A stretch of 34,077 nt of DNA from the NCBI GenBank assembly GCA_003140235.1, contig PLJN01000069.1, forward strand, positions 81,854 through 115,930, written 5' to 3'. Below, piece by piece: positions 27,073 to 34,077 of this stretch. This DNA is from Acidobacteriaceae bacterium. Its GTDB lineage: Bacteria; Acidobacteriota; Terriglobia; Terriglobales; Acidobacteriaceae. Within the stretch, counting starts at the first letter, position 1. The number at the start of each line of letters is the position of its first letter. Below the pieces are notes generated by a model. That model saw nothing but the letters and a program-made list of their open reading frames with translations. It searched no databases and was not told where the DNA came from. The position numbers were made by a program, and so were the translations under genes.

Positions 27073-27987
27073 CTAAACGCTCTCTGCCGCCACGTCCACT
27101 TCCGGGACCTCAGCTTCCGCTGCCGCAGGGGCCTTGCGGATCTTACCGCCCACGCCGAGAACTTGTTCCATGTTCAACTGCTCTTCTTCAGCAGCATCGG
27201 CAGAAGTGGGAGCGGCCACAGCTGCTTCCACCGGCGCGGCGGCTTCAGCCGGCTGTTCTACGCTGGCGGCTGCGCCGACGATCTCCGCGGTCTGCTTGTC
27301 GGTTGCTGCCTGTACGCCTTCAGCAATCGAGTCGGCAATCTTGGACGCAAACAGCCGGATGGCGCGCAGGGCGTCATCATTGCCCGGGACCACCCAATCG
27401 ACTTCAGTAGGATCGCAGTTCGTGTCCACGACGGCGACCACCGGGATACCGAGCTTGCGGGCTTCCTTCACCGCAATGCCTTCTTTATTCGAGTCAATCA
27501 CAAAGACCACGTCCGGCAGGCGGTTCATGGACTTAATGCCGGCCAGGTTCGCCTGGAGGTGCTTACGCTCGCGCTCCAGCTTGATGACTTCTTTCTTCGG
27601 CAGCAACTCGTAGCGGCCATCCGTGGCCATCTCGTCGAGTTCCTTGAGCCGTTTTACTGATTTCTGTACGGTCACCCAGTTGGTAAGCAGCCCGCCGAGC
27701 CAGCGATTGTTCACATAGAACATTCCACAGCGCGTGGCTTCTTCAGCGATGGCGTCCTGGGCCTGCCGCTTGGTGCCGACAAAGAGGACGGTCTTGCCCT
27801 CAGCAGCGGCTTCCTGCACAAACTTGCTCGCGTCCTTGAACATCTTGAGCGTTTTCTGGAGGTCGATAATATAAATACCGTTCCTCTCCCCAAAGATGTA
27901 TTCCTTCATCTTGGGGTTCCAGCGCTTCGTCTGGTGCCCGAAGTGGACGCCCGCTTCGAGCAGTTCTTTCATGGTTATAGTAGCCAA
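27073..27987 (-). CDS. rpsB: 30S ribosomal protein S2
   Basis: S2 binds the small subunit near the mRNA exit path. The sequence [27 protein letters not shown] is the standard S2 start, followed by [25 protein letters not shown] and [25 protein letters not shown]. The start codon is TTG at 27987: AGGAGG at 27992-27997 is 4 bases away, whereas the ATG at 27972 would be 19 bases away, and the family N-terminus MATIT fits the TTG. At 304 residues it is longer than the usual 230-260 because of a C-terminal tail rich in Ala, Glu and Val (about residues 233-304), common in some phyla. Confidence 0.97.
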   Translation of the reverse strand: MATITMKELLEAGVHFGHQTKRWNPKMKEYIFGERNGIYIIDLQKTLKMFKDASKFVQEAAAEGKTVLFVGTKRQAQDAIAEEATRCGMFYVNNRWLGGLLTNWVTVQKSVKRLKELDEMATDGRYELLPKKEVIKLERERKHLQANLAGIKSMNRLPDVVFVIDSNKEGIAVKEARKLGIPVVAVVDTNCDPTEVDWVVPGNDDALRAIRLFASKIADSIAEGVQAATDKQTAEIVGAAASVEQPAEAAAPVEAAVAAPTSADAAEEEQLNMEQVLGVGGKIRKAPAAAEAEVPEVDVAAESV

Positions 27988-27991
27988 ACTA

Positions 27992-27997
27992 CCTCCT
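27992..27997 (-). promoter_or_regulatory. Shine-Dalgarno that decides the TTG start of rpsB
   Basis: AGGAGG on the minus strand ends 4 bases before the TTG at 27987. It is too far (19 bases) from the first downstream ATG to serve that codon. Confidence 0.75.
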
Positions 27998-28140
27998 CAT
28001 TGAATTGCATCCTCCGCGGCCATCTTGCCCGCTCGGGATTGATTCCCTTGTCCCACTCCCGTTTCGAGCGGGAGGGAAAATTGTGGCCCTCGTTTACCCT
28101 TCCCTGCCGCCTTAGAGACCGTAAGACGAAGGGCAAAAAT

Positions 28141-28170
28141 CGAAAAACAAAGGACGGCAAATGCCGTCCT
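28141..28170 (-). terminator. Terminator-like hairpin between rpsI and rpsB
   Basis: AGGACGGCA and TGCCGTCCT (28151-28170) form a perfect 9-base stem, followed on the minus strand by TTGTTTTTCG. It sits 13 bases after the rpsI stop. It should separate rplM-rpsI from rpsB-tsf, or act as a partial terminator between them. The remaining 150 or so bases before rpsB would then hold the rpsB promoter. Confidence 0.75.
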
Positions 28171-28182
28171 CGCTCGAGAACT

Positions 28183-28578
28183 TTACCGCTTGCTGAACTG
28201 GAAGCGCTTGCGGGCGCCTTTCTGTCCGTACTTTTTGCGCTCTTTACCACGAGCGTCGCGGGACAGGAATCCTTCCGCTTTCAGCTTCTTGCGCAACTCA
28301 ATGTTGAACTCGAGCAAAGCGCGGGAAATACCCATGCGCAGCGCGCCGGCCTGACCGTTGACGCCGCCACCGGATACGGTGGACACAATGTCAAACGTGG
28401 AAGTCGTCTCGCTGGTGACCAACGGCTGCTTGATCTCGACCTTTTGCGCGTCAGTCAAAAAATATTCGTTAAAAGGACGGCCGTTCACAACGAATTTGCC
28501 GTCGCCGGGACGCAGGAACACCCGGGCCACGCTCGACTTGCGGCGGCCGGTGCCGTAATACTGGACTAATTCAGCCAT
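28183..28578 (-). CDS. rpsI: 30S ribosomal protein S9
   Basis: The 131-residue protein starts with [19 protein letters not shown], contains [10 protein letters not shown] and [24 protein letters not shown], and ends with the basic tail [17 protein letters not shown], which reaches into the decoding centre and ends in the invariant Lys-Arg. All S9 landmarks and the normal length are present. It is 89 bases downstream of rplM, with near-repeated GGTCGTT units in the spacer (about 28639-28680). Confidence 0.97.
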   Translation of the reverse strand: MAELVQYYGTGRRKSSVARVFLRPGDGKFVVNGRPFNEYFLTDAQKVEIKQPLVTSETTSTFDIVSTVSGGGVNGQAGALRMGISRALLEFNIELRKKLKAEGFLSRDARGKERKKYGQKGARKRFQFSKR

Positions 28579-28667
28579 CTCTCAGTTCTCAACTCCGGGA
28601 CCTTGCTAACGGGCCCTCTTTCAGATTTTTTGCGGCCGGTCGTTTTTATAGCCGGTCGTTCTTATGC

Positions 28668-29108
28668 TTATGGTCGTTCATTCAACACCAGGGACGCCGG
28701 TTTCTGCGCCGCATGGTCATGCTTGTCGCCTTTGTACACTTTCAGTTTCTTGCCCATGGCGCGGCCCAGTTTGTTCTTGGGCAGCATCCCGAGAACGGCT
28801 TGCTGGATAATGCGATCGGGCCGCCGCGCAAAGAGCTTCTTGAATTCTTCTTCACGCAAGCCGCCGGGAAAGCCGGTGTAATGGCGATACATCTTCTGTT
28901 CCGCTTTCAGTCCGGTCACGCGGATCTTCTCTGCGTTGATCACGATTACGTGATCGCCGGTATCCATAAACGGAGTAAACTGCGGGTTTTCTTTGCCACG
29001 CAAAATGCTGGCTACACGTGAAGCCAGACGTCCCAGTGTCTGCCCGGAGGCATCCACCAGGAACCATTTACGCATAATTTCGTTCCCGCTGGGAAAACGG
29101 GTCGTCAT
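28668..29108 (-). CDS. rplM: 50S ribosomal protein L13
   Basis: L13 is an early-assembling large-subunit protein that binds 23S rRNA. The 146-residue product contains [43 protein letters not shown], the [13 protein letters not shown] block and [24 protein letters not shown]. The ATG at 29108 is preceded by AGGAG at 7 bases and gives the usual N-terminal extension before RKWFLVDA, so I keep it over the internal Met. It is the first gene of the rplM-rpsI-rpsB-tsf group on the minus strand. Confidence 0.97.
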   Translation of the reverse strand: MTTRFPSGNEIMRKWFLVDASGQTLGRLASRVASILRGKENPQFTPFMDTGDHVIVINAEKIRVTGLKAEQKMYRHYTGFPGGLREEEFKKLFARRPDRIIQQAVLGMLPKNKLGRAMGKKLKVYKGDKHDHAAQKPASLVLNERP

Positions 29109-29315
29109 TCCTGAACTCCTGAAAATAATAAAGACGCTAAGTAAACGCTAAGAAAGAACCGCTCGATTGACGCCGCTTACTACTTCCGGAGGGAAGACAC
29201 AAGGCTGGCTGACCGCAGAGCAGTGAAGCATCAAGAATACCCAAACGGGCCGGGAAATGTCAACGACTGCGCCAGATCTGCCAGTATCGAGGACCAGCGC
29301 GTACACTGGTCTGGC

Positions 29316-30152
29316 ATGAAAAAGAGCCTACTAATGCTGTTCCTGACGCTTACTCTGGCCCAGGCCGCGCCCGCCTTCGCCAGCGGCCTGGCGGACGACG
29401 CCCTGCAGGAACAACTCCGCAAAGAGTACGTCAGCCCCGCCAAAGTCCATGTTTTGCGAAACTTCTACGCGGAGTTTCCCCTCAAATATGATCTCGCTGG
29501 CGACTTGATCGGCAAAAGCCAGAGCGGCCCATGGACTTTGTTCGGAGGAGTCATCATTGAACAGTTGCTCCTGAAGCCGGACCACCTGGAGATACGCGGC
29601 CACCGCGCGGCATTTGTCTACGATCTTCAACAAGCAAAACTCGTTCCCCAGCGATGGGATGCCATCATCATTGAAATCGCCACGCGCGAAGCGCTCGATC
29701 AATCCGCGCAACTGCACGCGGCATTGGAGAAAATTTTTACAGCGCCCGGCGACGACACGTCGAACTCCATGCCCGACTACTGGCAGCCCTACTACTCAGG
29801 AGCACTCCGCAAGAGGACGCCTGAGGATGACGCCGAAGAACCCACCGCATCCGATCACTCAAAGGTGCGTCCACCTGCGGGATCGGGTGTGGTCGAGGGT
29901 CACCTAAAGAGGCGCATAGAGCCCGCATATACGCCACTAGCCAAGGCGGCGCACATCCAGGACACCTGCGTAATGCGCGCCACCATTGATAAATCAGGAA
30001 GACTGAAAGATATAGTCATCGTTCGACCTATGGGCGCCGGGTTAGATGAAGAGGTCATCAAGGCCCTCCGCCAATGGGAGTATGAGCCTTACCGTCTCAA
30101 GGGCGAGCCTATCGAAATCGAGACGCAAATTGTCATACGATTTCATCTGTAA
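29316..30152 (+). CDS. Exported protein with a TonB C-terminal domain
   Basis: The ATG at 29316 gives a 278-residue product with a signal peptide (MKKSLLMLFLTLTLAQAAPAFA); an earlier in-frame start at 29223 would bury it. Residues about 25-165 form a domain I do not recognise (VHVLRNFYAEFPLKYDLAGDLIG and onward). Residues about 190-278 are a TonB C-terminal fold: VVEGHLKRRIEPAYTPLAKAAHIQDT, ATIDKSGRLKDIVIVRPMGAGLDEEVIKALRQWEYEP. Classic TonB has an N-terminal membrane anchor; here the N-terminal segment looks cleavable, so this is a stand-alone periplasmic protein carrying the domain, a type common in acidobacteria. True energy transduction to outer-membrane receptors is uncertain. Confidence 0.82.
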   Translation: MKKSLLMLFLTLTLAQAAPAFASGLADDALQEQLRKEYVSPAKVHVLRNFYAEFPLKYDLAGDLIGKSQSGPWTLFGGVIIEQLLLKPDHLEIRGHRAAFVYDLQQAKLVPQRWDAIIIEIATREALDQSAQLHAALEKIFTAPGDDTSNSMPDYWQPYYSGALRKRTPEDDAEEPTASDHSKVRPPAGSGVVEGHLKRRIEPAYTPLAKAAHIQDTCVMRATIDKSGRLKDIVIVRPMGAGLDEEVIKALRQWEYEPYRLKGEPIEIETQIVIRFHL

Positions 30153-30238
30153 TTGGCGCGAGTGTCACGATAGGTACTTGGTGGCGGCCCAAGGACGGTT
30201 CCAGCGCTGAAGCGCTCGTAAACTGATTTTTCCTTTTC

Positions 30239-30256
30239 ACGGCCCTAAAGGGCCGT
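30239..30256. terminator. Palindrome in the convergent gap (possible bidirectional terminator)
   Basis: ACGGCCCT and AGGGCCGT form an 8-base stem with an AA centre, between the convergent TonB-domain and M42 genes. The plus side is followed by TCTTCC and the minus side by GAAAAGG, so the T tract is weak. The 167-base gap also has GAGCGCTTCAGCGC-like symmetry near 30206-30219. Confidence 0.4.
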
Positions 30257-30319
30257 TCTTCCACCAGAATCACAACCCGAGTCCTGTCTGGCCAATTGCT
30301 AGTTGCCAACTGCTTCTTC

Positions 30320-32593
30320 CTACCAACTCTTTCCAATCGCCGTAATCACTTTCGCCAGCGCTTCCAGATCGCGGACGTCGATCACTTCATCGGGAGAATG
30401 GGAATAGCGCAACGGCCAGCCCAGCGCAACATCCGTGGCGCCGTAAGCCGTGAACACGGAACCGTCATTGCCTCCGCCGGTAGCGCCATATTGCACAGCG
30501 ATATGCTGGCTTCGCGCCAGGGTGACGACTTTCTCCACCAGCTTATGCGGCACAATGTTGGAATTGTCCACGGCGCGGACAACGAACCCCTGTCCCAGAG
30601 GAGCGTTGCCAAAGCGTTTGGATTCGAGCGGCGAATCCGCGCTCACAAACGTATCCACGGCAAAGACGTAATCGGGCGCATGGCCTTCCGCCGCCAAGCG
30701 TTTGGCGATGGCTGCTGCGCCATCCAGTCCAAGCTCTTCGCTGGTGGACCAGACAAAGGTGATGTCGTGAGCGCCCGAGTCCGGCCCAATCGCCCAGGCC
30801 GCGGCGACCAGAGCGGCGCAGCCTACACGATCATCAAAGCTGCGCGCGCTGGCTTTTGTTCCCAGCAGCTTCCGGTACTTCTTCGGAATAGTCACAAAGT
30901 CGCCGGCCTTGATGCCCATTTGCATGGCCTGCTCCGCTGTCTGCGCGCCAATGTTCATACGCGCATGCAAGCGCGCGCCGCGCGGCCACTGGAAATCGGA
31001 CTTCTGCCATCCATCCGGCAACTCCACCACACCTGGCCGCATGCCGTTGGCGGAGTGGACCAGCGCGGGGTGTCCCAGAAAATATGCCAGCACTGCGCCG
31101 CCTTTTTGTTCCAGATCAAGACGGCCATCCGGCAGGATGGAGTGGACTCCATATCCAATCTCGTCCTGATGGGCCACCACCAGAATGTGTTCGCCTTTAG
31201 CAGCCCCACTGCGCGACTGCCAATGCAGCACCAGATTGCCAACGTCGTCCGTTTCTGTCTTGGCCCACGGCGGCAGCAGACTCGCGATAACGTCTTTCAC
31301 GGCGCCTTCGTGTCCTCCGCTCACGCCATACGTTTCAACAATCTGCTTCAGCAGCGACTCGGTTGAGGGCGCGAGCGATGGCCTGGCGGGAAGACTCGGC
31401 GTCGGCAACGCCACAGCGGCAGGCCATTCCACCCTGTGGACTTCGCCTTGTAAATACGCTTCCAGCAATCCGGCCAGCGCGGCAACGTCGTGGCCATCAA
31501 TGAATTCCGCCGGAGTCGACGGCCATGCCGTGGCAACGGACAAATGCACCGACCGTGCAGGCAGCACAGCCGGGGCCGCAGTACCACGCGTGACCAGACC
31601 CGCCGAGAAATCAGTGCCAACAGGAATACTGTTTTCACCGGCCAGCCGTTTCAGATCAGCTGCCAGTCCTGCCGGTGCGTCCTGCGGCGTTGTAGAAGCG
31701 ATCAGCACTCCTGAGCCGGGCGCGTTGGCGAACGGGCTGACCGGTACGGCTTCAGACAGACCTTGAGTTGGCGCCGCAGCAGCCGGCCGCACCAGACGGC
31801 CAACATAAATCACTTCGTCCGGCTTCTCCGTTTGCAGCATGCGTTCCAGCCCGCGAGCGCCGGTCCACTGCTGCGCAACGAACGCAACGGTAAGTGTTCC
31901 ATGCAGCTTGGCTGGATCCAGCCGGCGCAGCACTTCAATCAGCGCAGCCGCGCCAAAACGATCGCCAATGGCCGGCGACGTCCACCGGTTGTTGGCCATC
32001 TCGTAAAAAGTCCGCTCCAGCGCCAGCGGAGACAGCACATCAACACCCGCAGCCCGCACGTCGGCGGCGTTCGTGGCGCCGACATCCACAAACATCTCGT
32101 CCAGATCAGCAGGACTCGGCGGATGCTGCCGTCCCGGCTGCAAGTGAAGCGACAGTCCGGCCACTGCTCCGCTAATCCATTTCTGCTGTGACGTTCTCAC
32201 CACAACCGGCTGTGCCGAATGCAGTTCATTGAACAAAGGCGCCGAAATATTCTGCGGCAATCGTTGCAACTGCAAATAACCTTCCGTAGTAATGCTGGTC
32301 ACCACGTAACCCGGCTCGTCCATGGGCGCGACGATCAACCGATGCGGAGAGCCGGAGCCCAGAGTCACAATCACGTTGGACATTCCGTCCGTCTTAGGTG
32401 CGTACGCCTGCAACTGCTTAGCGATCTTGGCCGCTAATTCCTGTTCGTAGCCAGGGACCGCCGGTGTCTCTACCAGCGCGCGCATGTCTTCCGTCAGCGT
32501 GCCGGGGACATGCTGTCCAGTCTGAGCAGCGGCAATCGCAGCCAGGGTTAGAGCGCATAGCAATGACGGAATCCAGCGGTAATTGCGGTTCAT
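30320..32593 (-). CDS. Secreted tandem M42 aminopeptidase: inactive N-terminal and active C-terminal module
   Basis: The 757-residue protein has a signal peptide (residues 1-23) and two M42-like halves. Normal M42 enzymes are about 350 residues and cytosolic. In the C-terminal half (about 411-757) the cocatalytic metal site is complete: His475 in VVAHQDEIGYGV, Asp587 in SFDDRVG, Glu619-Glu620 in STSEELGLDG, Asp647 in AVDTF and His732 in RYSHSPDEVID. In the N-terminal half (about 33-385) the matching positions are Pro90 (IVAPMDEPGYVV), Gly210 (AIGDRFG), Gln-Trp (AQQWTGARG) and Ser359 (AWPSTPAEFID), so that module cannot hold the metals. The enzyme should release N-terminal residues from peptides outside the cytoplasm. 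The start and upstream region resemble those of the gene at 33718. Confidence 0.88.
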   Translation of the reverse strand: MNRNYRWIPSLLCALTLAAIAAAQTGQHVPGTLTEDMRALVETPAVPGYEQELAAKIAKQLQAYAPKTDGMSNVIVTLGSGSPHRLIVAPMDEPGYVVTSITTEGYLQLQRLPQNISAPLFNELHSAQPVVVRTSQQKWISGAVAGLSLHLQPGRQHPPSPADLDEMFVDVGATNAADVRAAGVDVLSPLALERTFYEMANNRWTSPAIGDRFGAAALIEVLRRLDPAKLHGTLTVAFVAQQWTGARGLERMLQTEKPDEVIYVGRLVRPAAAAPTQGLSEAVPVSPFANAPGSGVLIASTTPQDAPAGLAADLKRLAGENSIPVGTDFSAGLVTRGTAAPAVLPARSVHLSVATAWPSTPAEFIDGHDVAALAGLLEAYLQGEVHRVEWPAAVALPTPSLPARPSLAPSTESLLKQIVETYGVSGGHEGAVKDVIASLLPPWAKTETDDVGNLVLHWQSRSGAAKGEHILVVAHQDEIGYGVHSILPDGRLDLEQKGGAVLAYFLGHPALVHSANGMRPGVVELPDGWQKSDFQWPRGARLHARMNIGAQTAEQAMQMGIKAGDFVTIPKKYRKLLGTKASARSFDDRVGCAALVAAAWAIGPDSGAHDITFVWSTSEELGLDGAAAIAKRLAAEGHAPDYVFAVDTFVSADSPLESKRFGNAPLGQGFVVRAVDNSNIVPHKLVEKVVTLARSQHIAVQYGATGGGNDGSVFTAYGATDVALGWPLRYSHSPDEVIDVRDLEALAKVITAIGKSW

Positions 32594-32641
32594 TTGAGGG
32601 CTCCAAGATTATTGATTTGGCAGTCTTTTACGGCAGTCAAC

Positions 32642-32670
32642 GGTATATGAAGGTCAGGCGAAAATCCAGC
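32642..32670 (-). promoter_or_regulatory. Upstream block of the M42 gene, shared with the lactonase-like gene
   Basis: This 29-base block matches 33750-33778 at 25 of 29 positions by eye (shared core GGTATATGAAGGT and AAAATCCAGC on the plus strand). It lies 48 bases before the M42 start. It probably carries promoter or regulator sites, but no consensus sigma70 pair is obvious. Confidence 0.5.
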
Positions 32671-32682
32671 AAACCTCTGGGC

Positions 32683-32764
32683 TTGTGTGGCACAGGCACT
32701 CTTGCCTGTGCTTTGTTTCGATCAGAAGGCTGCCAGCACAGGCAAGAGTGCCTGTGCCACACAA
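32683..32764. repeat. Perfect 30-base inverted repeat with 22-base loop
   Basis: Arms 32683-32712 and 32735-32764 are exact reverse complements (core GGCACAGGCACTCTTGCC). The spacer 32594-32865 holds, in order, the M42 upstream block, this hairpin and a CGCGAAT-type element, and no gene. Perfect identity of the arms suggests recent spread or active conversion. Confidence 0.9.
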
Positions 32765-32783
32765 TCCAAACCAAACCCCTTTA

Positions 32784-32854
32784 GCCGCGAATGAACACGA
32801 ATCAACGCGAAAGAGCCCACGGCCGATTCGTGTTCATTCGCGCAAATTCGCGGC
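32784..32854. repeat. CGCGAAT-type dispersed inverted repeat
   Basis: The left arm (32784-32803, GCCGCGAATGAACACGAATC) pairs with the right arm (32825-32854), which carries an extra unit of about 10 bases inside. It is the same family as 12012-12077. It ends 11 bases before the restored stop of the lactonase-like gene. Confidence 0.8.
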
Positions 32855-32865
32855 CAAAAAACTTC

Positions 32866-33718
32866 TCACTCGATCCGCACCGCCCGCTCATTCACTTTAG
32901 GAAAGCGCTCAAACACCGCGGGATCATGCCCCGGGAATAATCAGTTTAGGATTCCCGGCAAGTTGTTTCATGCGGTCCTGGGCGCGCAGGTTGGAATCGG
33001 CGTCCAGCGTGGCCGCGATTGGCACATGCTTGTCGAGGTTTTCGTAGAGATACATATTGTCGCTGGCCAGCACCACGGTCCCAGCTTTGCTGCTGACTCC
33101 GACATATTGCGACTGATACGTATGCTTGCCTCCGGTGTAACAGGTGACGCCGGGAATGATCTCCTGATTGTCTCCGTCCACCATGCCCACGCGGCCTTCC
33201 ATGTTGGCTTTCACCAGGGCCAGCACGTCATCCGGATCAATGCCGCCATGCGTGCGCGGGTGCTGCCAGGCTTCTCCGGTGTAGTAGGCGTATTCGTCTT
33301 TCTGTATCCAGATTTTCGCTTTGGGAAAAAGGTCCAGGCCATCGGCGTGGTCCCAATGCATGTGCGAAATGACCACGTCGGTAATTTCCTCCGGCTTGAT
33401 TCCCAGCAACGCCACCGCTTCGGAAGGCTTCATAAAGTCCTTGACCTTCCAGTCTTTGAAAAACTTGTCGCGATAAAAACCGGAGTCCACCAGAATGGTT
33501 CGTCCATTGCCTTTCACCAGCCAGACAGTCATGGCAATGTCCAGCTTGCGCGAAGGGTCAGCGCCTTTGACCAGCGCACTTACGGGAAAATCGGGAATGA
33601 CGGCATAGCGGACGGCGTAAATTTCGTACTGCGGCTTCTTCTCTGTCTGCGCGAATGCGCTGGCAGTCAGGCTGACAGCGCACAGCAGTATCGGGATCCA
33701 GCGGGAATTGGGGTTCAT
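32866..33718 (-). CDS. Secreted metallo-beta-lactamase-fold hydrolase, N-acyl-homoserine-lactonase type, frameshifted near its 3' end
   Basis: As it stands the frame runs from the ATG at 33718 to a stop at 32924 (264 residues). It has a signal peptide (MNPNSRWIPILLCAVSLTASAFA), the metal motif SHMHWDHADG (His119, His121, Asp123, His124), His199 in GGKHTYQSQ and Asp220 in LASDNMYLYE. It ends LIIPGA. Dropping one base from the CCCC run at 32929-32932 restores PGHDPAVFERFPKVNERAV and a stop at 32866, giving 283 residues and the missing last His ligand. Relatives open acyl-homoserine lactones, but secreted lactonase-like proteins may have other substrates. As read, the site lacks a ligand and is probably impaired. 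Either a sequencing slip or a real mutation fits. Confidence 0.8.
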
Positions 33719-33749
33719 TCATAGCTCCAAAGTATTTATTCGCACTCAA

Positions 33750-33778
33750 GGTATATGAAGGTAGGAGGAAAATCCAGC
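33750..33778 (-). promoter_or_regulatory. Upstream block of the lactonase-like gene, shared with the M42 gene
   Basis: This is the counterpart of 32642-32670, here 31 bases before the start codon. TTGGAGC, which contains the Shine-Dalgarno GGAG, follows in both genes. Between this block and the ATPase fragment (33779-33886) I see no gene. Confidence 0.5.
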
Positions 33779-33886
33779 GGATGAAAGACAAGGAGAGAAG
33801 ACCACGGAAAACCCGACTTCGCCTCTTGTATTTCCTTGAGCTTCGGAAGAGAATTCCATCAATAGATTGCGGAGTTTGTAACAAAT

Positions 33887-34066
33887 GTGAGAAATGACCA
33901 ACTGACTCTCTTTGGCGCCACGGTGCCATCTGCCGTAAAAACGACTCCCGCCCTGGTTGTGGCTGAGGTAAAGTCCGGAATGAAGATAAAGAAAATCCGC
34001 CTGCAACGGTTCCGCCAATTCTCTGACACAACATTTGAAGTTGGTTCTTTCAACCTGCTAGTGTAG
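33887..34066 (+). CDS. Start of an AAA/RecF-like ATPase gene with an early stop (partial or broken)
   Basis: From the ATG at 33980 the frame reads MKIKKIRLQRFRQF and TFEVGSFNLLV, the classic N-terminal strand and helix that precede the Walker A loop in RecF, SMC and OLD-like ATPases. It then meets TAG at 34064, where GPNNSGKT or similar would be expected. The frame is open upstream to a GTG at 33887 (VRNDQLTLFGATVPSA and onward), which may belong to the gene or be chance. A frameshift, an insertion-element edge or a nonsense mutation could explain the stop; the window ends 11 bases later. This end of the window looks lower in GC than the rest, which may point to transferred DNA. Confidence 0.4.
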   Translation: MRNDQLTLFGATVPSAVKTTPALVVAEVKSGMKIKKIRLQRFRQFSDTTFEVGSFNLLV

Positions 34067-34077
34067 TGTCCAAGAAT

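Noticed and set aside
30296-31366. 356-codon plus-strand frame opposite the M42 gene
   Set aside because: The sense-strand protein has a full set of M42 motifs; the antisense frame has none.
32924-32940. Selenocysteine read-through of the TGA ending the lactonase-like gene, given selA in the window
   Set aside because: Read-through in the same frame gives no family-like sequence, whereas a one-base shift restores the expected C-terminus.

Overview
The window is about 34 kb of a moderately GC-rich bacterial chromosome. It most likely comes from an acidobacterium (Acidobacteriota, Terriglobia-like). The clues are an 812-residue duplicated orphan FtsX/MacB-type permease typical of that phylum, many secreted peptidases and hydrolases, and dispersed inverted repeats between genes. 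The assignment is inference from gene content; there is no rRNA or tRNA in the window to confirm it. I saw no CRISPR array, prophage or complete insertion sequence.

Layout. 1-5790: the end of an ABC-F ATPase gene, a secreted CocE/NonD hydrolase, then on the minus strand a UDP-glucuronate decarboxylase, a secreted beta-lactamase-type serine hydrolase and a LolA-like envelope protein. 5957-9168: a secreted M28 peptidase with a one-base overlap to a BaiN/HI0933-type flavoprotein. 9197-14132: a small exported protein, recG, selA (its leader lies inside nested inverted repeats) and a DUF488 protein. 14174-18525: a tight cluster of an S9 dipeptidyl-peptidase-like enzyme, a metallo-beta-lactamase-fold hydrolase, an M28-like protein that has lost most metal ligands, and the broken front end of an NCS2 purine/uracil-type permease. 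18526-21537: the orphan permease, which abuts that broken gene, and a short membrane protein that may itself be a truncated remnant.

21593-25867: a pabB-pabC fusion 3 bases downstream of a dus gene (folate synthesis and tRNA dihydrouridine), and a TolB-like beta-propeller protein. 26128-29108: the conserved ribosomal cluster rplM-rpsI-rpsB-tsf on the minus strand, with a clear terminator at its end, a terminator-like hairpin between rpsI and rpsB, and a hairpin between rpsB and tsf. 29316-33718: a TonB-C-terminal-domain protein, a tandem secreted M42 aminopeptidase whose first half is catalytically dead, repeat-rich spacer DNA, and a secreted metallo-hydrolase of the N-acyl-homoserine-lactonase type with a one-base frameshift that removes its last metal ligand. 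The last 190 bases hold the start of what looks like an AAA/RecF-type ATPase gene with an early stop.

Functionally the window combines housekeeping genes (translation, recombination, folate, selenocysteine) with a secreted degradative repertoire. I found no clearly new multi-gene system. The most interesting signals are: the twin gene starts of the M42 peptidase and the lactonase-like gene, which share both an upstream block and a signal peptide; the dead-plus-live tandem M42 enzyme; the degenerate M28-like protein coupled to a dying permease; the rearrangement scar around the orphan permease; and the repeat-embedded selA leader.
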